A stretch of DNA of 64,000 nucleotides, from positions 5,630,001-5,694,000 of the forward strand of contig NZ_CP048286.1 of the NCBI RefSeq assembly GCF_010365285.1. The letters run 5' to 3'. The stretch's first letter is position 1. The number at the start of each line of letters is the position of its first letter. This DNA is from Paenibacillus rhizovicinus (GTDB lineage Bacteria > Bacillota > Bacilli > Paenibacillales > Paenibacillaceae). The position numbers and the translations under genes were made by a program. Under the pieces are notes generated by a model. It searched no databases. It was not told the origin of the DNA and saw only the letters and a program-made list of their open reading frames with translations. Shown one piece after another: positions 1 through 8,502 of this stretch.

Positions 1-81
1 AGGGGGTTGACGAGGCAAGAGGCATTGTAAGGGGCACTTGTTCATATCTACTTTTTCTATCCAAGGGGAGGAAGAAACAAT

Positions 82-1536
82 ATGCATGATAAACATTCGC
101 GTCGTTTGATGGTCTCTGCAGCAGCTTTGATGGTGGCATTCTCCGTAACTGGCTGCGGGAGCAGCAGCGACAACAATACCAATATGAGTAACAAACCGGC
201 CAACGCCGCGGACGCCAACAAGAACGCCAACAGCGGCGGCAACACAGGCAATGCAGCAGCCAACGCGACTACCGATACAGAGACGCCTCCTGCCGAGAAC
301 GCAGCCGACTTGAAAGGCGAGACGATCAAAATCGGCGTGTGGTGGGACGGAGCCGATCCGCGCGCGAAGGAAGAGAAGGACCGCACGCCTGCGGACGACG
401 AGCAAATCGCGCTGATCGAAGCCGCCGAGAAGAAATACAACGGCAAAGTCGAATTCGTCAAATTCGGCGACTACGGCAAATACGTGGAAAATTTAACGAC
501 AACCTCGCTTGCAGGCGATCCTTTCGCCGACGTTGTCGTGCTTGAATTATTCTGGGCATTCCCGTCGCTGGTCAATAAGAACTTCATTCTGCCAATCGAC
601 GACATGCTGGATCTGAGCGATCCGAAATACATCTCCTGGATGAAGAACGGCGGCAGCTACCAAGGCAAGCAGTATGGATTCATTGATTCGCCGCCATCGC
701 CGTACGGCATCTTCTACAACAAGAAGCTGGTGCAGGAAATGGGGCTGGAGGATCCGTACACGCTGCAGAAGAACGGAACGTGGACGTGGGATAAGTTCCG
801 CGAGCTGGCGAAGGCGGCAACGAAGGACACGAACGGCGACGGCAAAACGGATGTATTCGGCTTTATCGGCGACATGAAGACGAGCACGGAGCAGTTCGTG
901 TACGGGAACAAAGGCTCATTCGATAAAGATGAAAGCGGTAACATGAAGTTCTCGATGAACAGCGCGAACTCGATCCAAGGACTTCAGTTGGTTGCCGACA
1001 TGTACAACGTAGACAAGTCGATCCTGCAGCCGGCGCCGACGGACGGTAACGACAAGGCGTTCATCGCAGGCAAGAGCGTTCTGTACGGCGGATTCAGCTG
1101 GGAACTGGACGGGTTGAAGACGAACATGAAGGATACGGAGCTCGGCTATGTGTTCTTCCCGAAAGCGCCTAATGCGACGGACTACACGTCCTACACGCCT
1201 TACGGCAATATGTACATGGTTTCGAAGTACTCCAAACATCCGGAAATCGCGATGAAAATCATGGACGAGATCAGCCTGCACGGCAAGAACAAAGAGCTGG
1301 CCATCGAAAGCTGGAAAAACGCATTTACGCCGGACGCACTCGATACGCGGACTCAAATGTACGACAAAATCGACTACAGCGGCAGCTTCATCGCCATTCC
1401 TGATGCGGACAAACTGGTTGACGGCGTGCTGAAGGATATTACGGAAGGCAAAGTAGCGCCTGCTACGGCAGTGGAGAAAATCAAAAATCAATTCGAGGCG
1501 GGTATTTCCAAATTGCAAGCCGAGGAATCGAAATAA
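82..1536 (+). CDS. ABC sugar importer solute-binding lipoprotein
   Basis: This 484-residue protein captures a solute, most likely an oligosaccharide, outside the membrane for an ABC importer. It begins with a basic signal peptide and a lipobox ending VTGC at about residue 25, so it should be lipid-anchored. Residues about 30-70 form an Asn/Ala-rich low-complexity linker, and the rest has the fold pattern of family 1 extracellular solute-binding proteins (IKIGVWWDG start of the domain, GIFYNKKLV in the middle). The ATG is preceded by GGGGAGGAAG. It is the first complete gene of a nine-gene same-strand cluster and is followed by a hairpin that may limit read-through. The substrate cannot be read from sequence. 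Confidence 0.92.
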   Translation: MHDKHSRRLMVSAAALMVAFSVTGCGSSSDNNTNMSNKPANAADANKNANSGGNTGNAAANATTDTETPPAENAADLKGETIKIGVWWDGADPRAKEEKDRTPADDEQIALIEAAEKKYNGKVEFVKFGDYGKYVENLTTTSLAGDPFADVVVLELFWAFPSLVNKNFILPIDDMLDLSDPKYISWMKNGGSYQGKQYGFIDSPPSPYGIFYNKKLVQEMGLEDPYTLQKNGTWTWDKFRELAKAATKDTNGDGKTDVFGFIGDMKTSTEQFVYGNKGSFDKDESGNMKFSMNSANSIQGLQLVADMYNVDKSILQPAPTDGNDKAFIAGKSVLYGGFSWELDGLKTNMKDTELGYVFFPKAPNATDYTSYTPYGNMYMVSKYSKHPEIAMKIMDEISLHGKNKELAIESWKNAFTPDALDTRTQMYDKIDYSGSFIAIPDADKLVDGVLKDITEGKVAPATAVEKIKNQFEAGISKLQAEESK

Positions 1537-1555
1537 GACATTCGCATGTGGAGCG

Positions 1556-1614
1556 GAATCCCTGGAGCGTTACTGTGTTTTCGTCCGGTAAACGCGACAG
1601 GGGTTCTGTTTTGA
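1556..1614 (+). terminator. Intra-operon hairpin, possible attenuator
   Basis: GAATCCCTG (1556-1564) pairs with CAGGGGTTC (1598-1606), and an inner GCGTTAC / GTAAACGC pair extends the stem. A short T-rich run (TTCTGTTTTG) follows. It lies between the lipoprotein gene and the large fusion gene, so it may act as a partial terminator or an mRNA 3' stabiliser that raises lipoprotein expression over the distal genes. Confidence 0.5.
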
Positions 1615-1624
1615 GAGGGGAACT

Positions 1625-4573
1625 ATGAAGCCATCCTATTTCAAACTCATTCCGTTTCTCGTCATCGTGTTGGTCGTACTTTACTTTACTGTGACAGCAT
1701 TTGGCGGCGGATCCGGCAGCACGGCTTCCGCCGATGATCAACCGCTCGACGTCGCCGGTCTTCAGCATATGTCGGTCACGTTCAAGAAGGGAAGCTACGA
1801 CGAATATTTGTCCAAGCATCAAGATGAAGCGCCGGCTGACGCCGAGATCCGTATCGAAGCGGAGTCATTCAACGATGCGCAGGGCATGAACGCCTCCATC
1901 GTCGAGAATTACGAAGGCGCGCAAGGCAAAATGGTCGTAACCGGCGACACGGGCTCGATTACTTGGGGATTCGACGTCGAGCAGGACGGTTTGTATCAGA
2001 TCGACATGAAGTATTTTACGGTCAAGGGTAAAGATTCGGATATTGAGCGCGGGCTCCTGATTGACGGAGAGACGCCGTTCAACGAAGCGAAAAGCTTGAT
2101 TTTCAACCGGGTTTGGAAAGACGAGAAGGCCGCCTTCGACCGGGACGACCGCGGCAACGATCTGACGCCGAAGCAAGTCGAGGCGCCGATGTGGCAGGAG
2201 ACGGTTTTCAAGGATGCGCAAGGGTACTATGAACAGCCGTATTTCTTCTATTTCCCCAAAGGCAGGCATGCGCTTACGTTGACGTCGAGCAAAGAGCCGC
2301 TTGTCATCGATTATTTGCGGTTGGTCAAGCCGGAGCAGCTGCCGACTTATGATCAATTGGCAACGCAGTACAGCGAGAAAGGCTATAAACCGGCAGCAGG
2401 CGCCAATTTGAAAATCCAAGGCGAGGCGGCGGCGTTCAAGTCGTCACCGATGCTCATTCCTTATAACGATCGCTCTAGCCCGGCTATCGAGCCGTTTCAT
2501 GCTTCGAAGCTGCGGAACAACGCCATGGGAGGCTGGACCTGGCGGATGCCGGGACAATGGATCGAATGGGAAGTCGATGCGCCGAGCGACGGGCTCTATC
2601 AGCTGGCGTTCAAGAACCGGCAAAACTATTTGACCGATATGTCCGCGCTGCGCACGCTGTCGATCGACGGCAAAGTGCCGTTCCAAGAAGCGCAGCGAAT
2701 CGGTTTCGCTTACGGCAGCGACTGGCAGATGAAAGTGCTCGGCAAGGACGCGGATACGCCTTATCTGTTTTATTTTTCGAAAGGCAAGCATTCCGTCCGG
2801 CTGGAAGCGACGCTGGGGGAGCTGGCGCCCGTATTGCGGACCGTGGAGAACAGCATTCTGAATCTGAATGCGATGTACCGCAAAGTCATCAGTTATACAG
2901 GCGTCGTACCGGATCAATTCAGGGATTATGCCCTGGACGAGCGGATTCCTGAAATGACGGATCTCTTCCGCAAGGAAAGCGGCAAGCTCTACGCGATCGC
3001 GAAGATGATTCAAGGGTCCGGAGGCGGCAATGACCGCTCGGCGCTGCTTAATTCGCTGGCCTACCAGCTGAAGGATATGGCGAACCGGCCGGATACCGTG
3101 CCGAGCCGCATCGATGCGTTCAAGAGCAACGTCGGCGCGCTTGGCGCCTGGATGCTCATGATCAACGAGCAGCCGCTGGCGATCGATTATTTGATCGTCT
3201 CCGCGCCGGGGGCGAAGCTGCCTGATCCTGAAGCGTCGACGATGGCGAAGCTGAAGGCGAGCGTGGCATCCTTCACCGCCTCGTTCTATGAGAAATACGA
3301 CGACTTCAGCAGCGACGAGGGCGACGGCAAGTCGATTACCGTATGGGTCACTTCGGGCCGCGACCAAGCGCAAATTTTGAAACGCTTGATTGATGACAGG
3401 TTCACGCACGATACGGGCATCAAAGTGAACCTCAAGCTCGTTTCGGCCGATATTTTGCTGTCTTCGACGGTTGCCGGCAAAGGGCCGGACGTCGCTTTGC
3501 AAGCCGGCAACGATCTGCCGGTCAATTTCGCAACGCGGGACGCACTGCAGGACTTGTCCCGGTTCCCTGGCTTTGAAGAGGTGACGAAGCAATTCAGCGG
3601 CAGCGCGATGGTGCCGTACGCCTATTCCGGCAAGTATTACGGACTGCCGGAGCAGCAGACGTTCCCGGTGCTGTTCTATCGCAAAGACATTATCGAAGAC
3701 GAGCTCCATCTGAAAGTGCCGCAAACATGGGCCGACGTCTACAAGCTCATTCCCGAGCTGCAGAAGCATAACTTGCAATTCGGCCTGCCGCAGCGCGGCC
3801 TGGATGCGCAAGGCAACGAAGTGGCGACGACCAATGTCGTCACGCTTCCGCCGAGTCCGACTTTTGCGATGCTGCTCTATCAGAACGACGGCCAATTCTA
3901 CAAGAACAATGACATGGAGAGCGGTCTTGACGACGAGACGGCGATCCAGCAGTTCAAGAAATGGACGGACCTGTACGTCAACTACAAGGTCCCGATTCAG
4001 ACGGATTTCGCCAACCGGTTCCGCACCGGCGAAATGCCGATCGGCATCGTCGACTACACGATGTACAACAAGCTGTCGGTGTACGCGCCGGAAATCAAAG
4101 GCTTATGGGACTTCGCTCCGGTTCCGGGCACGAAGCAGACTGACGGAACGATCCGCAGAGACACGGGCTCGGGCGGTACGGCAACCGTCATGTTCAAGAA
4201 TACGAAGAACAAAGACGCGGCTTGGACGTTCATGAAATGGTGGACGAGCAAGGATACGCAATTGGACTTCGGCCGCGAGATGGAAGTACGGCTCGGCACG
4301 TCCGCCCGTTATCCGACCGCCAACCTGGAAGCGCTGCAGCAGCTGTCGTGGCCGATTCAGGATTTGAACACGTTGATGGAGCAGATGAAATGGGTGAAAG
4401 GCATTCCGGAAGTGCCAGGCGGTTACTTGACCGGACGGAATATCGACAATGCGTTCCGCAAAGTCGTCAACCAGGGCGAGGACGCGCGTGAAACCATGGA
4501 CGACTATGTCCGCACGATGAACGAAGAAATCACCGCCAGAAGAGAAGAATTCAATCTTCCCTATGAGAAGTGA
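1625..4573 (+). CDS. Membrane-anchored fusion of two carbohydrate-binding-like modules and a solute-binding domain
   Basis: This 982-residue protein starts with an uncleaved-looking N-terminal membrane helix (residues about 7-26, no lipobox cysteine). Two similar beta-rich modules follow. The first (about 57-240) contains IRIEAESF and ends HALTLTSSKEPLVIDYLRL; the second (about 262-400) contains LKIQGEAAAF and KHSVRLEA. Both recall the CBM6/CBM35 style of module. After a helical stretch, residues about 575-975 are a complete family 1 solute-binding domain (SITVWVTSG, then LFYRKDII). The ATG follows AGAGGGGAACT. The stop overlaps the next permease gene, so it is co-translated with an importer. 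Ordinary solute-binding proteins are 400-550 residues, so this is about double. The module assignment is my inference from pattern. Confidence 0.8.
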   Translation: MKPSYFKLIPFLVIVLVVLYFTVTAFGGGSGSTASADDQPLDVAGLQHMSVTFKKGSYDEYLSKHQDEAPADAEIRIEAESFNDAQGMNASIVENYEGAQGKMVVTGDTGSITWGFDVEQDGLYQIDMKYFTVKGKDSDIERGLLIDGETPFNEAKSLIFNRVWKDEKAAFDRDDRGNDLTPKQVEAPMWQETVFKDAQGYYEQPYFFYFPKGRHALTLTSSKEPLVIDYLRLVKPEQLPTYDQLATQYSEKGYKPAAGANLKIQGEAAAFKSSPMLIPYNDRSSPAIEPFHASKLRNNAMGGWTWRMPGQWIEWEVDAPSDGLYQLAFKNRQNYLTDMSALRTLSIDGKVPFQEAQRIGFAYGSDWQMKVLGKDADTPYLFYFSKGKHSVRLEATLGELAPVLRTVENSILNLNAMYRKVISYTGVVPDQFRDYALDERIPEMTDLFRKESGKLYAIAKMIQGSGGGNDRSALLNSLAYQLKDMANRPDTVPSRIDAFKSNVGALGAWMLMINEQPLAIDYLIVSAPGAKLPDPEASTMAKLKASVASFTASFYEKYDDFSSDEGDGKSITVWVTSGRDQAQILKRLIDDRFTHDTGIKVNLKLVSADILLSSTVAGKGPDVALQAGNDLPVNFATRDALQDLSRFPGFEEVTKQFSGSAMVPYAYSGKYYGLPEQQTFPVLFYRKDIIEDELHLKVPQTWADVYKLIPELQKHNLQFGLPQRGLDAQGNEVATTNVVTLPPSPTFAMLLYQNDGQFYKNNDMESGLDDETAIQQFKKWTDLYVNYKVPIQTDFANRFRTGEMPIGIVDYTMYNKLSVYAPEIKGLWDFAPVPGTKQTDGTIRRDTGSGGTATVMFKNTKNKDAAWTFMKWWTSKDTQLDFGREMEVRLGTSARYPTANLEALQQLSWPIQDLNTLMEQMKWVKGIPEVPGGYLTGRNIDNAFRKVVNQGEDARETMDDYVRTMNEEITARREEFNLPYEK

Positions 4574-5502
4574 GGGGATTCCCGATTGCTACGATGATCG
4601 CTAGAAAATTCCGGTTAATGAAGTCCGAGATGAAGCAGAACAAGCATGCGCTTGTGTTGATGGCGCCTTATTTTCTCATCTTCTTGGTGTTCACCGTCAT
4701 TCCGGTGCTGATGTCCGTCGTGCTCAGCTTTACGTATTTCAACATGCTGCAATTCCCGCGGTGGATCGGCTGGAGCAATTACGCCCACCTGTTCGTGCAG
4801 GACGACGTCTTCCTGATCGCCTTGAAGAATACGTTCCTGTTCGCGTTCATCACCGGACCGATCAGCTATATCGCCTGCTTCTTGTTCGCGTGGCTGATCA
4901 ACGAGCTGCCGCCGAAGCTGCGGGCCGTACTGACGCTCGTGCTGTACGCCCCGTCGATTGCAGGCAACACGTACCTGATCTGGCAGACGCTGTTCTCCAG
5001 CGATTCTTACGGCTACATGAACGCGTTCCTGATCAAGTGGGGCTTCATTCTGGAGCCGATCCAATGGCTGCAGGACCCGAAATACATGCTGCCGATTCTA
5101 ATGGTCGTGCAGCTGTGGCTCAGCCTCGGCACCTCGTTCCTGGCGTTCATCGCCGGGTTGCAGAACGTCGACCGCACCTTGTACGAAGCGGGCGCGATCG
5201 ACGGCATCCGCAACCGCTGGCAGGAGCTATGGTTCATTACCTTGCCGGCCATGCGCCCGCAGCTCATGTTCGGCGCCGTGATTCAGATTACGTCGGCATT
5301 CGCCGTCGCGGAAATTTCGATCTACATGATCGGCTTCCCGAGCGTGGACTATGCCGCGCACACGATCGTTACGCATCTGATCGACTACGGCACGATCCGC
5401 TTCCAGATGGGATACGCGTCCGCGATCGCCACGATTCTGTTCGCGATCATGATGGGGACGAATTTGATTACGCAGAAGTTTCTCCGAAAAGTAGGTGAAT
5501 AA
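4570..5502 (+). CDS. ABC sugar importer permease, MalF/UgpA type
   Basis: An integral membrane subunit of 310 residues with about six hydrophobic helices. The cytoplasmic EAA loop (YEAGAIDGIRNRW) that docks the ATPase lies at about residues 205-225. The GTG start overlaps the upstream stop by four bases, which suggests translational coupling. ATG codons at 4594 and 4618 are possible alternatives because no strong ribosome site is visible for any of them. It pairs with the next gene, seven bases downstream, as the two transmembrane subunits of one importer. Confidence 0.88.
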   Translation: MRGFPIATMIARKFRLMKSEMKQNKHALVLMAPYFLIFLVFTVIPVLMSVVLSFTYFNMLQFPRWIGWSNYAHLFVQDDVFLIALKNTFLFAFITGPISYIACFLFAWLINELPPKLRAVLTLVLYAPSIAGNTYLIWQTLFSSDSYGYMNAFLIKWGFILEPIQWLQDPKYMLPILMVVQLWLSLGTSFLAFIAGLQNVDRTLYEAGAIDGIRNRWQELWFITLPAMRPQLMFGAVIQITSAFAVAEISIYMIGFPSVDYAAHTIVTHLIDYGTIRFQMGYASAIATILFAIMMGTNLITQKFLRKVGE

Positions 5503-5508
5503 AGGGCG

Positions 5509-6381
5509 ATGAATGTGAAGTCACTGCTCAAGAAAAGACTGAATCGCTCCTGGACGGTCGATATTCTGCTGTTCGTGCTGCTTACCGGCGTTGCCGCATT
5601 CATGTCGCTTCCGCTCATTTACACGATTAACCGGGCATTCATGCCCCTTAACGAAATTTTCGCTTTCCCGCCGAAGTTCATCGTCAGCAATCCGACGTTC
5701 AAGAACTTCAAGGATTTGGTCGGCATCTTCTCGGATTCGTGGGTGCCGTTCTCGCGCTACGTGTTCAATACGTTCTTCATCGCGATCTCGGGGACGTTCG
5801 GCCATGTCATCATCGCGTCCGCCGCGGCCTATGTACTGGCGAAGGTGAAGTTCTCGTTCAACAAGCCGTTGTTCGCCTTGGTGGTCATGTCGCTGATGTT
5901 TACGCCCTACGTGACCCAGGTGCCGAACTATATGACGATTTCGTATCTTGGCATGCTCGATACGTATTGGGCGATTCTGCTGCCGGCATTCGGATCGACG
6001 CTCGGGCTGTATCTCATGAAGCAGTTCATGGAGCAAATTCCCGACGCGCTCATCGAAGCAGCCAAGATCGACGGCGCCACCGAGTACCGGATCTACTGGC
6101 AGATCGTCATGCCGATCGTGAAGCCGGCCTGGATGACGCTCATCATCTTCTCGCTGCAGAGCTTGTGGACGAACGGATCGGTGACGAGCCACAAATATAT
6201 TTACAGCGAGCAGCTGCGTACGGTCGACGCGGTCTTCGGGCAAATCGCCAGCGGCGGGATCGCCAGAACGGGGCCGGTCGCGGCGGTAACGCTGCTGATG
6301 ATGTCGGTACCGATCGCCGTCTTTATTTTCACGCAAAGCAGAGTCATCCAAACGATGTCTACATCGGGGCTGAAAGAGTAA
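5509..6381 (+). CDS. ABC sugar importer permease, MalG/UgpE type
   Basis: The 290-residue second transmembrane subunit, with about six helices and a typical EAA loop (EAAKIDGATEY) near residue 185. It follows its partner permease by six bases. The N-terminus and the IYTINRAFMPLNEIFAFPP segment match the MalG-like branch. Together with 4570-5502 it should form the channel for solutes delivered by the lipoprotein and/or the fusion protein upstream. No ATPase gene is present in the cluster. Confidence 0.9.
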   Translation: MNVKSLLKKRLNRSWTVDILLFVLLTGVAAFMSLPLIYTINRAFMPLNEIFAFPPKFIVSNPTFKNFKDLVGIFSDSWVPFSRYVFNTFFIAISGTFGHVIIASAAAYVLAKVKFSFNKPLFALVVMSLMFTPYVTQVPNYMTISYLGMLDTYWAILLPAFGSTLGLYLMKQFMEQIPDALIEAAKIDGATEYRIYWQIVMPIVKPAWMTLIIFSLQSLWTNGSVTSHKYIYSEQLRTVDAVFGQIASGGIARTGPVAAVTLLMMSVPIAVFIFTQSRVIQTMSTSGLKE

Positions 6382-6398
6382 GCAGGGGGGAGCCGGAT

Positions 6399-8465
6399 TT
6401 GACAGCCAAAAGAACGATTGCAGCACTACTGCTGGTCATCTTCTTGATCAGCCAGTTCGCTCCCGTGGCAGCGGCCTCCGGCGACAGCTACACCTATTCC
6501 TATTGGGGAGACGCCGTGCCGGCGCCGGATCCGTATGTCGCCGCGCGGGTCGTCTACGGAGCGGACTTGAACATCGGCGGGCTATCGTCGCCGCAGGATA
6601 TGTACATCTCGCGAACAGGCAAGGTTTATATCGCCGATACCGGCAACAACCGGATGATCGTCTTGAATAAAGCACTTCAGGTCGAACGGGTCATCGCCGG
6701 CTTCGAGCATGAGGGCAAGCAGGATACGTTCAATCAGCCGGAAGGTGTCTTCGCGGACGAGGAAGGCAATCTGTACGTCGCCGACACGCAAAATCGCCGC
6801 ATCGTCGAACTTGCCGCCGACGGCCGCTTCATTCGGGCGATCGACAAGCCGCAATCCACGCTCATCCGCGACGGTTTCCAATACGCGCCGAGCAAGATCG
6901 TCATGGACAGCGCGCAGCGCCTCTATCTGGTCAGCCGCGGTTCCTACGAAGGGATCATGGAGTTCGATCAGGACGGCGCGTTCAGCGGGTTCATCGGAAC
7001 GAACCGCGTCAAGTTCAACCCGGCGGACCTGCTGTGGAAGCGGCTGTCCACGAAGAAGCAGCGCGATCAGATGGAGCAGTTCATTCCGCTCGAGTTCAAC
7101 AATATCGCCATCGACGGCGACGGTTTCATGTACACGACGACGGTGGAAGAGAACGGGAACAGCCCGCTCAAGAAGCTGAATCCGTCCGGCGTCGACATTT
7201 TGCGGAGCAAAGGTTATTTTCCTCCCAAAGGGGATGTCGGCACGCGGGATGCGGGCAGCATTCCCGGCAGCTCGATCTTCGTTGACGTCACGCAGGACGA
7301 GGGAGGCATGTACAGCGCGCTGGACTCGAAGCGCGGAAGGATTTTCACCTATGACAAAGACGGCAATCTGCTCTACATGTTCGGCGGCTTAGGAGCGGAG
7401 ATGGGGAAGTTCCGCACCCCGTCGGCGATCGGCATGCTAGGGGAGCAGACGCTCGTTCTGGACAAGGACAACGGCCGTTTGACGGTGTTCGAACCGACCC
7501 GTTACGGCAGTCTTATCCGCAAGGCGGTTACGTCGTTGTACAACGGCAAGATCGAGCAGTCGACCTCCGCGTGGCAGGACGTGCTTAAGATCAACAGCAA
7601 CTACGAGGTCGCCTATATCGGGATCGGCAAATCGCTGCTGAAGCAGGGCGAGAACAAAGAAGCGATGCGGTATTTCAAGCTGGGCAACAATCGGGAGAAG
7701 TACTCCGAAGCGTTCAAGCGTTACCGCAAGGAAATCGTGCTGGATCGTTTCGGGACGATCGTACTCGTCGTCTTGGCCGCCGTTCTGCTCGTTATCGGCG
7801 CAACGAAGCTCGTTCGCAGACGGGTCGCCGGCAAGCATTACGAGGAAGTCGGCATACTCAAGAATCCGTTCTATACCATGCTGCATCCGTTCAACGGTTT
7901 CTGGGAGATGAAGTTCGAGAAGAAAGGCAGATTGAAGATCGCGATCGGCGTTCTGCTGCTGCTTGCCGTGTTCACGATTCTGAAACGCCAATACAGCGGG
8001 TTTGTCGTGAACTACAACAATCCGGCCGAATTGAACAGCATCGACGAGTTGAAATTCATTCTGCTGCCGTTTCTGCTATGGTGCGTGGCCAACTGGTCGC
8101 TGACGACCTTGATGGACGGCGAAGGCAAGTTTCGCGAGATCGTGATGGCCACCGGCTATTCGCTTATGCCGCTCATGCTCGTTTATTTGCCGCAAACGCT
8201 GTACAGCAACGTCATCACGGCAGACGAGAGCTCGTTCTACTATTTGCTGAATACGATCGCGGTCGGCTGGTTTATCGGGCTGCTGTTCGTCGGCACGATG
8301 ACCGTTCATCAATATTCGGCAGGCAAAACGCTCCTGACCATGCTGCTTACGCTTGTCGTAATCGGCATCATACTGTTCCTCGGCATGCTGTTCTTCAATA
8401 TGACCCAGGAGATGGTCAGTTTCTTCAAATCGCTGTATGCGGAAATGTCATTCAGATGGCAGTGA
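6399..8465 (+). CDS. NHL-repeat protein with Yip1-like membrane domain
   Basis: 688 residues from a TTG start at 6399, which sits 6-7 bases after AGGGGGGAG; the reading frame is open much further upstream, but that part overlaps the permease and is not used. A signal peptide (about 1-26, ending VAAA) is followed by NHL repeats (SSPQDMYISRTGKVYIADTG, then QPEGVFADEEGNLYVADTQ), which build a beta-propeller, then a short TPR-like segment. The C-terminal 240 residues hold about six membrane helices of Yip1 type. The propeller would lie outside the cell. The position between two permease pairs suggests a role in binding or presenting polymer to the importers, but this is inference. Confidence 0.8.
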   Translation: MTAKRTIAALLLVIFLISQFAPVAAASGDSYTYSYWGDAVPAPDPYVAARVVYGADLNIGGLSSPQDMYISRTGKVYIADTGNNRMIVLNKALQVERVIAGFEHEGKQDTFNQPEGVFADEEGNLYVADTQNRRIVELAADGRFIRAIDKPQSTLIRDGFQYAPSKIVMDSAQRLYLVSRGSYEGIMEFDQDGAFSGFIGTNRVKFNPADLLWKRLSTKKQRDQMEQFIPLEFNNIAIDGDGFMYTTTVEENGNSPLKKLNPSGVDILRSKGYFPPKGDVGTRDAGSIPGSSIFVDVTQDEGGMYSALDSKRGRIFTYDKDGNLLYMFGGLGAEMGKFRTPSAIGMLGEQTLVLDKDNGRLTVFEPTRYGSLIRKAVTSLYNGKIEQSTSAWQDVLKINSNYEVAYIGIGKSLLKQGENKEAMRYFKLGNNREKYSEAFKRYRKEIVLDRFGTIVLVVLAAVLLVIGATKLVRRRVAGKHYEEVGILKNPFYTMLHPFNGFWEMKFEKKGRLKIAIGVLLLLAVFTILKRQYSGFVVNYNNPAELNSIDELKFILLPFLLWCVANWSLTTLMDGEGKFREIVMATGYSLMPLMLVYLPQTLYSNVITADESSFYYLLNTIAVGWFIGLLFVGTMTVHQYSAGKTLLTMLLTLVVIGIILFLGMLFFNMTQEMVSFFKSLYAEMSFRWQ

Positions 8466-8502
8466 CCGGCCGGCGGAATTACGTTCATTAAGGGGGACGG
8501 TT

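Noticed and set aside
2444-3895. A 483-codon minus-strand frame inside the solute-binding fusion gene
   Set aside because: Same mirror effect, with no recognisable domain and no ribosome site.
5739-6398. A 220-codon extension of the NHL-Yip1 frame
   Set aside because: It overlaps the permease gene almost fully and its translation is nonsense. The TTG at 6399 has a good ribosome site and starts a signal peptide.
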